Assembly: GCA_030077755.1 (NCBI GenBank)
Contig: JAQJZZ010000014.1
Coordinates: forward strand, 434,001 to 498,000
Length of the DNA stretch: 64,000 bases
DNA from: Filosporella fistucella
Taxonomy: Eukaryota > Ascomycota > Leotiomycetes > Helotiales
Direction: 5' to 3'
Shown here piece after piece: positions 44,457 to 55,603 of this stretch (position 1 is its first letter; each line of letters opens with the position of its first letter). Position numbers and translations under genes: made by a program. The notes beneath the pieces are model-generated. The model did no database searches. It was given only the letters and a program-made list of their open reading frames with translations, and had not been told where the DNA came from.

Positions 44457-44996
44457 CTACTGTTTAATATAGGTGTTGGATTCGAATGTTTTTTCAAACA
44501 GTCGAGGGAACTTGCAGCGGCTGCTTGCATTGAAGGAGTGGAGTCTGAATCCTTCCCGAAGTGGGCAAGAGCGTTGGGTCATATCTACATGCTATACGTC
44601 AGTACACAAAAAGCTTCAAAAACAGTTTCTCAACTCATGAAACATCACTGTGTATTGAGATAACTGTTGAAAATAGACACACATTGAGGTGAGATGGTGG
44701 GGTCCTTCCCTGATACTTAGCAGCCCTTTGGATTCAAGAAATATCCATGTACAAATGCTGCTCTTCATTCATTCTCTGGTACTTTAATTCCTCACAGTAG
44801 GGAAGTATGAGAGGGAGAGGGAGAATGAGAAGAAAAAAAGTCTAAAATCCTGAGTTGGGCAAAGCTGGCTAATTTGCCAAATTTGTTTATGCACTATTTA
44901 TCGTTGCTGACAGCTGAATCAGGATCAGCCCGGTTGTGTCGCCCACTAAGAACTACGAATCAAGATATGTTGTGCGTCTTCTCTGATAAGTTCTGA
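44457..44996. other. Unresolved 540 bp between two membrane-protein segments
   Basis: On the minus strand this stretch is stop-rich. It contains a strongly pyrimidine-rich tract (about 44800-44840 on the complement) followed by several ATGs, which looks like a promoter/leader. It could instead be one or more unusually long introns. I could not build a good exon here. Confidence 0.35.
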
Positions 44997-45512
44997 TCAC
45001 ATACACATATCTTCGTGAAACCAGATTCTCCGGACGGAGTTGTCAAGGGATACTACTGCTGCGGCCACCAAGAATACTTCAAATAACAGCGTAGTATCCC
45101 TGAGCTGCGCCAGTGTGAGGCCAAAGAAACGGTTCCATCGCATTGATCCGATAATCTTATCCTTCGATTGTGTATCATTGTTTCCCGCAAACCTCCATAG
45201 ACCGTTTCTATCAAGTTTGTCTCCATCCGCAGTCCCATTGATATCATTATCCTTTTGACGATCAACATATTGGCCATCGTGAGTGAAGCAGAACATATAC
45301 ACGGTATCTATCGTACCGAGAATGACCTTGAGCATGATGGGGCTGAGGAGCGTGAGTTCATCGACCATACTGGAGCCTTTGTTACATGGAGTATAACATC
45401 TGATGTCCGACACCAACAGCACCTTGTGACTTATTGTGCATTCCTCAGACTTTGGTATGATTAATCGAGTGAGACATACAGGAACTACAATTCTTTGCAG
45501 AATTACGACCAC
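44997..45512 (-). CDS. Possible upstream exon(s) of the membrane protein, or a separate gene
   Basis: The frame is open for 171 codons but the track start is not an ATG. From an internal SMVDELTLLSPIMLKVILG (preceded by a CTCCAG acceptor-like site) it reads as protein: one amphipathic hydrophobic segment, a polar Asp/Asn-rich loop, then MRWNRFFGLTLAQLRDTTLL with a hydrophobic FEVFLVAAAVVSL segment and NSVRRIWFHED. This could precede the transmembrane exons at 44456, but the 540-bp gap is long for an intron in this genome. No start codon with support is visible. Treat it as a partial, low-confidence coding region. Confidence 0.35.
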   Translation of the reverse strand: MVVILQRIVVPVCLTRLIIPKSEECTISHKVLLVSDIRCYTPCNKGSSMVDELTLLSPIMLKVILGTIDTVYMFCFTHDGQYVDRQKDNDINGTADGDKLDRNGLWRFAGNNDTQSKDKIIGSMRWNRFFGLTLAQLRDTTLLFEVFLVAAAVVSLDNSVRRIWFHEDMCM

Positions 45513-45994
45513 GGGAGTAATCCAGCATCACTCGTTTTTGTACGCGAGGGGCACATTCTTTTTGTCGAAGCAGTCGCCATCATCCGATTCGGACTCCGTA
45601 TATTGTGATAGCGATCAGAGTCCAGTCAATAGAAACACAAGATGATGAATCCGTGAACTATTTCGGAATGTCTCTCTAACGCTTTGGGACAGATAATATG
45701 TTATTTCAATTACAGAAGGATGTTGCATGAAGCAGCATCGCTGCCCGCTCCTCTCGAATTGTACTTTCTTCACCATCATCAGCAACGAGATAGAGCGCAC
45801 ATTCTTATTGAATTGTTCAATTTCTTGGAGTGTTTGCTCGAGATCATGTGTAGTGCGGGTCGATTTCTGGTCAAGTTTCTGCTATCGCGTTAGTCATTGT
45901 GTAGTTGAGTTGGAGAAAGGGATTGAGGCAATAGTTCTAGCGACCAAACGAATGAAGTTCCTTGAATTTGGGTCCTTACCTTAATTATCTTCTA
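45513..45994. other. Stretch without a resolved gene
   Basis: It may contain the missing 5' exon of the membrane protein (an acidic SESDDGDCFDKKN frame occurs on the minus strand near 45590) but no complete model could be built. Confidence 0.35.
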
Positions 45995-46538
45995 TCACTT
46001 TTGACGCTCTCTTCCCAGTCTTCGAATATCTCTCTTCAGCTTTCGTCGCTCGCTCTCCTTGGGTTGGATACCAATGAACACTTCGTCTGGCCCTGCAGTC
46101 TGTCAACAATGTACCTACCAAGAGTAGTTCTTATGCCCTTTTGTCTTGATGTATTTTTTGAGGGCATATGAACAGACTACATAACATAACTGGATGTACG
46201 CAAAATCGGGATCCTTGGGTTGAAGGTCTCGATATGCTCGAGTGAGACAGCGCTGAATACACATACTACCCTCCCAAAGCGCTGACGCCAGCAGATACTC
46301 TCAGCCAACACCCTGTTTGCATACCTCTTCGTCTTAAGTATCGAAGGTGGGAGTTGTACTCACAGTACTGGTGCCAGGTGTCGAGCTTAGCACGAAATGC
46401 CAATGGACCTTGAACGCCGTCCGTGGCTTTGAGATTCAAAACCTTACTGTTATAGAACCGAAGCACAGCATCAACGGCAATACCATCATTCTTAGCTTTG
46501 GTGAGCATGGCCTTGATCTGTTGTTTGTAGAATGACAT
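45995..46538 (-). CDS. Small basic two-exon protein, uncharacterised
   Basis: Exon 1 is 46538-46364 and exon 2 is 46092-45995, giving 90 residues. The intron is 271 nt (GTGAGT...CTGCAG), long for this window. The join reads AKLDTWHQYWPDEVFIGIQP. Residues 1-60 look helical (MSFYKQQIKAMLTKAKNDG, AVLRFYNSKVLNLKA), and the tail is strongly basic (KESERRKLKRDIRRLGRERQK). Another acceptor slightly upstream gives a less protein-like tail. I do not recognise the family; the basic end could bind nucleic acid or be a localisation signal, which is inference. Confidence 0.5.
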
Positions 46539-47976
46539 CCTGACGATTTGGGTGGATTGTGTGGGACTGAACTATTGTAGTGGTTCTTACGATTTAAATT
46601 GTCGATGATGAAGCTAACATGACGAAGGTGTGTTAAGGAGGCTTATCTTTTTATATTTTTGCTTGAATAGTCGAACTGCAAATTATATCAAACCGTAAAG
46701 TGAAACAGAAGAGCAACCTTCTGTTTGGACCAAGCTGCTCTCCAATTTCTCTTCTCCCTTCCCCACTGAAAATCTAAGACCAAACGCATTTTTCTGTACA
46801 AATCCCGATATCCAAATTCAACAATACCTGTTATATACCACAATTACAAGTTCGAGTTCTTGTCTCGTAACCTGCCAGGAAAATTTTCTGGAATTGAAGT
46901 GGTTTAAGGACGGAGAGCTCGAGGGAAAACACTCCGATCGCCCGTTCGACTCTCTGTGGGGAAACTGGGGGCAATTAGTGGGAATCGAAGACTTAGCTAT
47001 TTTGGGGACTCAGAAGATAATATTTTTTTGGGCTCTAAATTTTGTTTGATATTGCATACAAAATTACAAAATTAGTAAAAATAGATCCTCGCGTGCCCAC
47101 CCAGCCATTCAGCCTCACTTCTCTACCCAAGTGTAGGATTCGCAATACCCCAATTTAAGTTCTGGTGTTCTACGATCTACGTGGATACTAAAATGGGTTC
47201 GTTACTGTTCGGTGAATTATTCGATTAAGGGGAACCGAGAGAGAGATGCCAATTCCACTTTTTTTTTTTTGGCTTCAATTCTTGCCTCGTTGTCTTTTGA
47301 AAAGGACAGAGTAATCAACATTGTCTTTAGCCCTAAGAAAAATCGTCAAAATCCTCAAGAGAAACCAATCGTTCTTTTAGCGAGTTCATCTTTGGAGAGC
47401 CATTGCCAATAATTAGAGGTTGTTTCTCCCCAGACTCAGAATAGAAAGAGAAAGACTATAACAATCTAATCTTTGGGAGACAGGAATCGCAACTGCCTGC
47501 CCTAACAATTTTGAAGAGTTGTAAGGCATATCCTGCGTTGAGGAGATATAGCCATATGAGAAGTTTTGACTAGATACTCAGAATTTTGGTCAGCTTCACT
47601 TCACCAAATCCATTTACGTTAGACAAGATACTGTCATCCGTCGCTGAGACGGTCCTAAACGTGAGCGGAACCCAATATCTTTAGCAGGCTCCAAGAAAGT
47701 TCGCTAATACCGTTTGCAATGGAGACTTTCGAATTGAATCGCAGTATTGGGCTTCTAAAATAGAACGTAACTGATTGATCCCTTCTCCAAGGTGCCTGAA
47801 GTGGCGGTCCAGTTGCTCTTGTGTATTCCCTTGAATTGAAACCCCAACATGGTCACGTGTGGACACGAAATGAGAGCCATTTAATAACAAGCTTGCTTTT
47901 CATTGCTGCCCTCTAATAAATCCCAAAATTCATAGTTTCATGATCCAAGTAGATCCAGAAAAAGCTTAGAATTTCT
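46539..47976. other. AT-rich intergenic region of 1.4 kb
   Basis: It is AT-rich with homopolymer runs (a TTTTTTTTTTT at about 47259) and no supported gene. It holds the promoter of the small basic protein and the 3' region of the WSC gene. Confidence 0.5.
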
Positions 47977-48904
47977 TCAGACTGTGCGGTGATAGACCGA
48001 CAACCTATCAGGTCCCCCGCAGATCTGTTCAACATCACCCGAGCAAGGCATAGAACAGCCAGAGGCTGCTGTACTCCCAGTAAGCTCATTCCCACACCAA
48101 CACTCATTTCCGAATTCCAATCCAGCATAGACAAATCCATCAGTCTGGCAAGCAGCTTGACATTTCTCAATTGTGGTTGTAGCAGGCCATCCAGGTATCG
48201 TTCCATGAAAATCCAATGTCCTGGCCGATGTGGAGTCTGTGACACATCCCACTGGCTCCCAACCACAGGTCTGGCCAGCATCCGAGAATTTTATGTCATC
48301 GAAGAGGACTGTAATCTCTGCGCATTGAGGTTCCGCAGTGGCGGGCAGACAGTTGACGGTAAGCTGGAGGTGTCTGCCGCTAGTTAAAGGAACGAAAGGG
48401 GTTGCAAAGGATAAGTATCCCCCTGTCAATGATAATGGGATTGTGGCGAATGTTTGCTCTGTGTAATCTATGAGCAGATTGCAGGAAGCGAGTGGCAAGT
48501 TTGGATCAGGACATTCCGAGCCTTTGGTGTAGGAGATGACGTTGTAGAATGCTTCGAAGTCGTAAGTGATACCAGTTCGAGCATCACCAACAAAGTAATG
48601 CATGTAGGAATAATTATTTGCTCCCGGTGAGTAGGATGATATCAGTGCCCTGGGAAATTTGATGAGTGATAGATTTTGTGGAGATGTGCAATACTTACAT
48701 AGACTTAGAGCCTGTGTGAGCCGGGTACGTAGGTTCGGAGAGAACTGGGTTCCCTCTTCCACCCCATCCTGAATCCTCTGCCTCGAGGCTAGGGTCAAGA
48801 ACGAGTGCCTTTGCTGGACGTGGAATACATGTTTGAGAAAGAACTGTGGAGAATTGCGCTGCTAGCGCCAAGACAACTACTGTAAAAGACTTGAGAGATG
48901 CCAT
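47977..48904 (-). CDS. Secreted WSC-domain protein
   Basis: Exons are 48904-48699 and 48649-47977 with a 49-nt intron (GTAAGT...CCCAG), total 292 residues. Residues 1-24 are a signal peptide (SLKSFTVVVLALAAQFSTVLS). The middle region has LVLDPSLEAEDSGWGG and YMHYFVGDARTGITYDF, probably a beta-sandwich carbohydrate-binding-like domain. The C-terminal 90 residues are a WSC domain, with Cys pairs in VGCVTDS, EKCQAACQTDGF, YAGLEFGNECWCGNEL, SGCSMPCSGD and EQICGGPDRLSVY. WSC domains bind polysaccharide in cell-wall sensors and secreted enzymes. There is no C-terminal membrane segment, so this one is likely released or wall-bound. It is divergent from the secreted Hsp70-like gene. Confidence 0.9.
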
Positions 48905-49948
48905 TTTGGTCCTTTGATCTCGAGGCTTGATTCCTCTGGGTATTCTAATGGCCTTGAAGTTGGATGTAAAGAGAGGTCTCAAATGAAGAACAACTCGGTT
49001 CTTATATCCTTACCGCCCTGTCAGCCCTACCATTATAACAGTCCTATTCTGCTCAAGACTCGAGAGCGGAATACCACATCCATCTTGGCACATACTTTCT
49101 CTTCGTGTATGCAGTTCTCTGCAATAACTTCCATGCAAGCCTTGACGTTCAGAATGTGGGTGTCTCTCTCAATATTCAGAAAATAAGCAGCCCTGAGAAA
49201 TTCCCCTGGAAAAGGGGCCTTAGCAATTGGCCATCGACGTTGTACCGAAAAGCCACAGTACGGAAAGAAGATATGCCAAGAATACCAAGCTTCAATATAT
49301 GCATGTTTGAAGTTATTTCGGAGCTCAGTCTTTTCTCTTTGGGACGAGACGGCAAAATGTCACGTCCGGGAACGAGGTGGTATTGATATGTGATGTGAGA
49401 AATGGAGGGGGCGGGGTGAGGGGAAGTGGGAGCTTGCAGTAGTCGACACTCGCTGTCAGCACACCGATATGCTTGAAACTAGCGTGTTGGAAAACCTCCA
49501 GTACCATGAAGCTTTTCGCAATTTTCAATACCAACCAACACGAAACATATAAACTAAATCAAGTCACATGATCTTGATTCCGACTTAGAATCCCGTCTCT
49601 TAGAGGCAATTAAAATACCAGAAGACAATTGTTTCCGTTTGTATTTTGTTTTATTATCTAATTCGGGGAGTTATCATGACTTCAGGACTTCAGATATACC
49701 TGGATGATGTTTTTAAGTCATGTGACCTGGTTGATGATGACGGTCTGTTCCTGTGCCGCAATCCTACAGGATGATATAGGCAGCAAGACGAGGCTGTGCG
49801 CGACCAGTGTCCAAAACACCAACAGTTGATTCATCAGACCACATAGTCAATTTCAATCGTCTGAATCCTCCTTCATTCCTTAATAAACAATACGTCCATT
49901 TCTCAGACTTCTCTACAAAGATCAGCTCAATCAGAATTTCAATACACG
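48905..49948. promoter_or_regulatory. Divergent promoter region of about 1 kb
   Basis: It separates two genes for secreted proteins (WSC on minus, Hsp70-like on plus). No gene is supported. Shared regulation is possible but nothing in the sequence proves it. Confidence 0.45.
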
Positions 49949-51245
49949 ATGAGATTTAGTATCTCAGCATTTGCACTTGGATTGCTGCTTGTAACAACGG
50001 CAGAATGTCGAAGACAGAAGCCACTCAAAACTGCTGGATATCCCGGGTATCCATACCCTGTATGTGATAAATGTGTTCCCAGAGAAGTGGTGAAAGCGCC
50101 CGGTATTGGTTTCGACTTGACAACATCGTATGGGTAAGTTAGGTTTTAAGCTAGTGGTATGATATGCACTGACAGAATTCCAGTACTTCAGCAATCAGAT
50201 ATTACAACGGATCAGTTGTTGATCTAGCTCGGGTACGAATACCTCCTGCAAAATTTCTCATCAGTCACTAATACCTTGTGGGTCAGGTTGATGGAAGCGA
50301 AGATTATAAAAAAATGATGAGGAAACTTGCTGGGCCATACAAGCAACATGGGTATGCCCTATGAGAAAGGGTGGTGAATCTTAGCTAACTCTCGCCCACA
50401 GTCCTCCTTTTGACAATGCATGGGAGAGAATGAAGTATGAACTTGATCAAGCGAAGCGACGGTATCGGAAAATAAGAGGACTCCCATCGACTGAAGACAT
50501 CGAAACTCTGTCAAATTTCTTGTCTTTAATGAAATGGGCTGTGACGCAAACAACTTACATGCATGTCACCAACGTAGTGATCACATTCCCACACTTACCG
50601 AATTTGTTACTCGAAGATTACTCCGAGGCACTGGACTTTTCGGGACTGACAGAATTGAAATCATACAAGCATTATGGATTGCTTCGAGAAGTCAATGCTG
50701 CTTGGGCTGGGATGGGTTTTGGGTTATGCGAGCATTGGGAGGATATCGAAAAGTGCGAGCTGGAAGAGGAGAAATTTTCAGAGAAGATGGTCTTGACAGT
50801 CTCCTTTACCCAAGAAGAGTTGATCACAGACTTCTCTATTGTTGTCAATGCTCATCAAGCCTGGAGCTATAGCTCAAAAACATATTTCGATCTTGGCTAT
50901 GGCGCTTGGGAAAGCAATCAGTCAAACGCCACATTCTGGGATACCCTGGGAGCGAAAGTCCGTGAGATGGCCGAATTGACAGGTATGGAAGTCGACGACC
51001 TGCTTTTGATGGGGGAGCATGCCGGAGACAAGAAATTTTTGGATGCGGTCTGGAAGGCACTGGGTGATGTCCCAGATTTGGATGTTCCATCTCTGTGGAA
51101 ACCTCTTCAAACATCAAAGTTCAATGCCACATTTATGGCTGCAAGAGGGGCGGCAGAACTTGCAAAGCGCTGGGAAGGTGAAACTTGGGACTGTGTTGAA
51201 GGGGAATGGTGCAAAGGGAATGAGGTTACTAGGGCAGATCTGTAA
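49949..51245 (+). CDS. Secreted divergent Hsp70/actin-like ATPase-fold protein
   Basis: Four exons, 49949-50133, 50184-50232, 50287-50351 and 50402-51245, give 380 residues. A signal peptide is clear (FSISAFALGLLLVTTAEC). Joined exons 1-2 read GIGFDLTTSYGTSAIRYYNG, which resembles the phosphate-1 loop of the Hsp70/actin superfamily (GIDLGTTYS...). Later segments match the same fold: VTNVVITFPHL, LREVNAAWAGMGFG, MVLTVSFTQ (phosphate-2 position), DDLLLMGEHAGDKKFLDAV (adenosine motif position) and FMAARGAAELAKR (the usual C-terminal ARGAA motif). Key Gly and Thr of the first loop are partly replaced, and there is no substrate-binding domain, so ATPase activity is uncertain. The fold assignment is from motif order and needs structural confirmation. 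Confidence 0.75.
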
Positions 51246-51601
51246 GAAGAAGGGCCGTTTGTGCAATGATAATAGCAGATCTGATGTTTCATATGTTCAT
51301 TGTCTTGGAAAGCACAATGGATGAAAAGCTCACAAATCCTCCTGTTTCACTTGAAACCACACCTCGTTTTACTCTCGGTGCTTATCTAGAATATCGAGTA
51401 TGTTACCTTTTCACTATCAAGCTAGCGAAAGTGAACTGATAGTCAACAGATCTTCCACGTCTAAATTTGGTTAGTGTATATCTGTAGGACAAATCTTTTA
51501 TCAAAACCTCACAATTGCGTCGCTCTTCGCAAAAACTTATCCCCGAAAACATCAACAGTACAATCAAGATGAACAACAATTTGGCCGTAACCCAATAAGG
51601 C
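51246..51601. other. Intergenic region
   Basis: This 356-bp gap between two genes on the plus strand holds the 3' region of the Hsp70-like gene and the promoter of the following gene. Nothing else is seen. Confidence 0.5.
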
Positions 51602-52545
51602 ATGGCGCCTAGTAAGTTTGATCAATCTACGCTCAGGATTCTTGGCCGCTTTCAACCTGCACTGACCCAAATAGCCCCGAACATTACCCTCCCAGTAACT
51701 GCTGGTTTCCTCGCTTCTCAACCAAGCTCTCTCTCTCAACCACAACCTGCCTCGAACAATATCCAACTCCTCATCAACCTAACCAATCAAGACAACACCA
51801 TCGACAAGATGCCACAAGAAGATCTCGAAGAGTTCCCAAAGTTTGACGAAGCCGGCTACCTCGCCGCGCAGAAGGAAGTCGAGGAGATGAAGGCGAAGCG
51901 AGTTGCTTCGCAACCCTCTACTACCACCCCTGCCTCTTCGATCTTGGCCGACAAGAAGGCTGCTGATCCCGCTGTCATCCCTCCCCTCGAATCCCCGTTC
52001 GTCAGATTCGCCACGGGTTTTGACCTCAAAATGGGCCCACCAGTCAAGTTCGGCGAGAAGACTGAAGTCAAGATCAAGGTCGATCCATATACTTCCAGTA
52101 TGTACCTTTCTTTCTGATATCTCTTTGAACTTTACTTTCCATTGTGCGCGCATTGGTAACCCCTACGCGAGCCTCATTCTGATTACTTTGGCCATGCTGC
52201 TTGCCTCTTTACAAGACGCAAAGCTAATTCACTGCAGTGTCCGATTCTGACAGTGATTACGACGAAGTCGAGCACCATGAGAATGGAGGAGGACGACCAA
52301 TTGGCAATGTCAAGACCTTGTACGAGGAATTGGCTGAGAAGCGTGAGGAGATTGCAAAGGCCAAAGCCAAGGGTCTTTTGCACACCGTTGTCATCCCTGA
52401 GCATCTCAGAGCCTGCTTGAAGCAAGAGTTGTCAGAGGATGAGAACGAGGAGGACAGTCCATCGGTCAAGCGCACTCAACAATCTGCTCGTGGCAAAGGC
52501 CGAAAGGAGTCAAATGCTTCTTTCAGATCTGGTCGTGGCATCTAA
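51602..52545 (+). CDS. PIGNV-motif protein A, uncharacterised
   Basis: Exon 1 ends at 52097 and exon 2 is 52238-52545; the intron is 140 nt (GTATGT, GCTAATTC branch, CTGCAG). Two in-frame starts exist: 51602 (267 residues) and 51809 (MPQEDLEEFPKFDEAG, 198 residues). The shorter start looks more like a natural N-terminus, because upstream residues are Gln/Pro/Ser-rich leader-like. The protein has a charged helix, a Pro/Thr linker, FVRFATGFDLKMG, then after the intron an acidic DSDSDYDEVEHHENGGG leading into RPIGNVKTLYEELAEKREE. The tail is basic with GRKESNASFRSGRGI. The gene 1 kb downstream shares the PIGNV block in the same acidic-then-helical context. Confidence 0.7.
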
Positions 52546-53562
52546 TCGTCTTTCCTCTTTCACATTGAAGGCAGTGTTTACTGGGAACTGATGGTGCTGA
52601 GCGAATCGTTTTGAAACGGTCTTGCACGATATATTCTCTCAGTTCATCGAGGCATCGTGGCCGGCGTGGAAGGAAAGGGCTTTGTTTTGCTGTGAAGATT
52701 GAATGAGTGGTTCGATAGAGACGCGTCTTTCAAAGAAGTAGTCTTCTTTACTACTCAGGTACCATTATACAGAGCTAGAGAAGGTAATTCAGCTGCATAA
52801 CGTCAAACAAATGTCTTTCCATAGTGATGTCTCATGTTGCATATTGTGAAGTGACAATCCCTTTACTGTTCTTTCCCTCTTTCTCAACAAGTTTTCGAAT
52901 ATCCTCCCGAGACTTTAGAGGAGCTCAATCTCGAAAGAATTTTGAAGCTTTCTAGTATATTTCTGTCTGAATTAATCATATTGTAACATTCACGCAAAGA
53001 ACTCGAACTCCAAAAAGTGACGCGAACAGCCGCGATCAAATACGTGACAATCTGCCATCACAAAACAACCAAGCGAAGCACTTCTGCCCTGTAGTAAAAT
53101 CTGGCAATCAAAAAATAACATACTTTAAAACGCTATCATAGTCCTAGAAGCTACTTATTTATTATTCATCACTCAGATTGGTAAATTTAATACAGGTGAT
53201 TGAGAAAAATTTGAAGTGTTCCATCTTGTGGGGTAGAATGGCCGTCTCGCTTAAATAGGGGATGAGATGGGATGGTGTTATTTCCACAAATTTTCTTGGG
53301 ACCTAGTGACTATGCCATATGGTGGTGCAACAAAAGTTCCGAACTTAATTCTCCAAAGCAGCTGTCAATACTTGGATCCTAAAAACTCTTTTTTTGTGGG
53401 GCGTGGTCGAGAGTTCGAAATTTATTAGTGCTCTCTCCCTCCCTGAAGTTTTCACAGTTGCCAAGGAATATTCAAGTATTCATGGGAAATTAATACTTTG
53501 CCAGCAAAATTCAAATATTTTCTTCCGCTTACAAGTAAAAATCCATCATATATATTGTTGCA
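52546..53562. other. AT-rich intergenic region of 1 kb
   Basis: No supported gene. It separates the two PIGNV-motif genes and contains the promoter of the second. Confidence 0.5.
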
Positions 53563-54447
53563 ATGGTCACAGTTGAGACAAAGTTCGACATGGTCCCAAG
53601 GGCTCTCGTCGGCAACAAGCCGACGTCACTTGCTCGTCGTAGCATCGACGACCTTTCCACTGATGCATCGTCTGACAAATCTACTGCAACGAATACCACA
53701 AAATCTACATCCACGGAACCATCAAGACCAAGCAGTTTTGGTACCTCTATAACTGAGCCTGCCAAATCAACTAGATCAGAATCTTCTGGCTCCTCCACAA
53801 TCTCCAGAACAACTTCGCCAGCTGTTGGCAAACCTCGCCAGCTTGATAAAAATTGGCGAGCTGAGCTTGCTCAAAATAGCGTTAGAAGGAGTGTAGTTGC
53901 TGGACGGCGCTCTATCTTGAGAGGAAAATTCGGTTCTCACAAATTCAAAAAGGTTGAAGGGAAGGGCTCTTGTCTTCACGAGAGTCCAAAAGCTATTGAG
54001 AAAATTGAAGGAAGTTCTGGCGAGATTTCAAAATCATGTGTTTCAGAGCAGGAGACCAAGATTGAATATGGTGGATTAGGATCAGACGAGCCTATTCCTG
54101 GGACAAGGAGTCCTTCGGGGTGTTTCAGTAAGAAGGAGACTTCTCCTGAGAGCCCAGATGAGGAAGAGCGAGACAATGTCTGGGAGAGAATGAGAATCAG
54201 ACAGGCTATGCTTCATAAGATTGCTGCAGCTAAGATGGCATCTATGCTTCGAAGGGAGCAAGTGTCGATTGAAGAAGCGACGAAGTTGTTGCAATCGTAT
54301 AGCGAGGACGAGGATAGTGAAGATGGTGGAGTACCAATTGGGAATGTCAGAACACTGTACCAAGAGTTGGCTGGCGCTTTAGAGAGGGAAAGGGCTAAGT
54401 TTTGTGAAGCTGAGATCAGAGAGATTGGCGAGGAATTCTTCAAATAA
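53563..54447 (+). CDS. PIGNV-motif protein B, uncharacterised
   Basis: Uninterrupted frame of 294 codons from ATG 53563. The first 110 residues are Ser/Thr-rich and probably disordered. A basic block follows (SVRRSVVAGRRSILRGKFGSH), then a Glu/Ser-rich region, then a helix (ERMRIRQAMLHKIAAAKMAS) and EEATKLLQSYSEDEDSEDGG, leading into VPIGNVRTLYQELAGALERE. The last part is helical. The block from the acidic run to the helix matches protein A, suggesting the two are divergent tandem paralogues or share a functional motif. No family is recognised. The stop is only 58 bp from the stop of the convergent oxidoreductase gene. Confidence 0.75.
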   Translation: MVTVETKFDMVPRALVGNKPTSLARRSIDDLSTDASSDKSTATNTTKSTSTEPSRPSSFGTSITEPAKSTRSESSGSSTISRTTSPAVGKPRQLDKNWRAELAQNSVRRSVVAGRRSILRGKFGSHKFKKVEGKGSCLHESPKAIEKIEGSSGEISKSCVSEQETKIEYGGLGSDEPIPGTRSPSGCFSKKETSPESPDEEERDNVWERMRIRQAMLHKIAAAKMASMLRREQVSIEEATKLLQSYSEDEDSEDGGVPIGNVRTLYQELAGALERERAKFCEAEIREIGEEFFK

Positions 54448-54505
54448 AGTATAGATCTAATTGTTTCTAGTCATTGGATGTCTTGTCAACAAATAGAGTA
54501 AGACC

Positions 54506-55603
54506 TCAATCTAAACTAATACACACTTTCCCGATGTGTTTTCCACTTTTCAAGTAATCATAGGCAGCAATGACTTGATCACGACTAAACCCAAACACCT
54601 TGTCCACTGGCGGGGCAATGTCCTTCGCAACCACGAACTGGACCAAGTCCTCAAAATATTGCTTCGGCCCAACTAGGATGCCGCGAATGATACAATTTTT
54701 CTGCATAGCAAGCATAGTGATATCAGGCATGTCTTCTTGCTTGGCTTGCGACAAAAAGCCGATCAGTGCAATAGTTCCAGTAATCGCAATGGCAGCTATG
54801 CTCTGCTTGATCGTCCCAGAACCTCCATTTTCGAGGATATAGTCAACTCCTCTCCCGGCAGTGATCTTATTTACTTCGGCAGCCCAATCTGGAGTCTTTT
54901 TGTAGTTGATGATGTGGTCAACGCCGTACGTCTTCTTTACGAATTCGAGCTTGTCGTCTGAGGAGGATGTGATGAACGTTGTAGCTCCGGCTGCCTTAGC
55001 TATCTGCAAACCCGTTATGGATACGCCGCCGGTGCCTGCACACACATTCATTCAGTGACATACTTTTACATCAACATCGGCTTGAGTCTTACCTTGAAAG
55101 AGCACACTTTTACCAGGCGTCAGCTGTTTGTTGCCATAGAAAGCATTCCATGCAGTGACACCAGTGCAAACCAATGATGCCATTTGAAGGTAATCCAGTT
55201 TCGCATGACTTGGGATCACAACAACCGCGCTACGAGGAAGAGCAATGTATTGTCGAAGAACGCCATCTATACCTCCACCCAAGGTGTTCTTCATTGTTTT
55301 GATGTCACCGTATAAATGGTCGAGACTGAAGTTTCCAACAACCTTGGCGCCGACTTCCAAGTCGTCGACAGCAGAGCCAACCTCAACAACCTCACCCGCT
55401 CCATCTGAGCAAGGAACGACATTGTCTTTGGTCGGCAGTGGATAAAGGCCAGTTGAGATGGCTATGTCTCGGAAGTTGAGGGACACTCCATGAATCTTGA
55501 TGAGGACTTCGTGCTTATCAATCGAAGGAATGGGCTCTTGAAACTCCTTGAGACTGTGGTACGATTTGAAGTCCTGAAGACGGTATACTGTTTGTGTGGA
55601 CAT
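54506..55603 (-). CDS. Medium-chain dehydrogenase/reductase (quinone-oxidoreductase-like)
   Basis: Exons are 55603-55093 and 55035-54506 with a 57-nt intron (GTAAGA...GTGCAG), total 346 residues. The N-terminal GroES-like domain contains HEVLIKIHGVSLNFRDIAI and VVPCSDGAGEVVEVG. The intron lies at the start of the Rossmann domain; the join yields SVLFQGTGGVSITGLQIAKA, the NAD(P)-binding loop of the family. ITSSSDDKLEFVKK follows as the second strand region, and VDYILENGGSGTIKQS the substrate side. The structural-zinc Cys set of classical alcohol dehydrogenases is not evident, so a zinc-independent or quinone-oxidoreductase-like enzyme is more likely. Substrate is unknown. The longer upstream frame lacks support. 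Confidence 0.9.
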
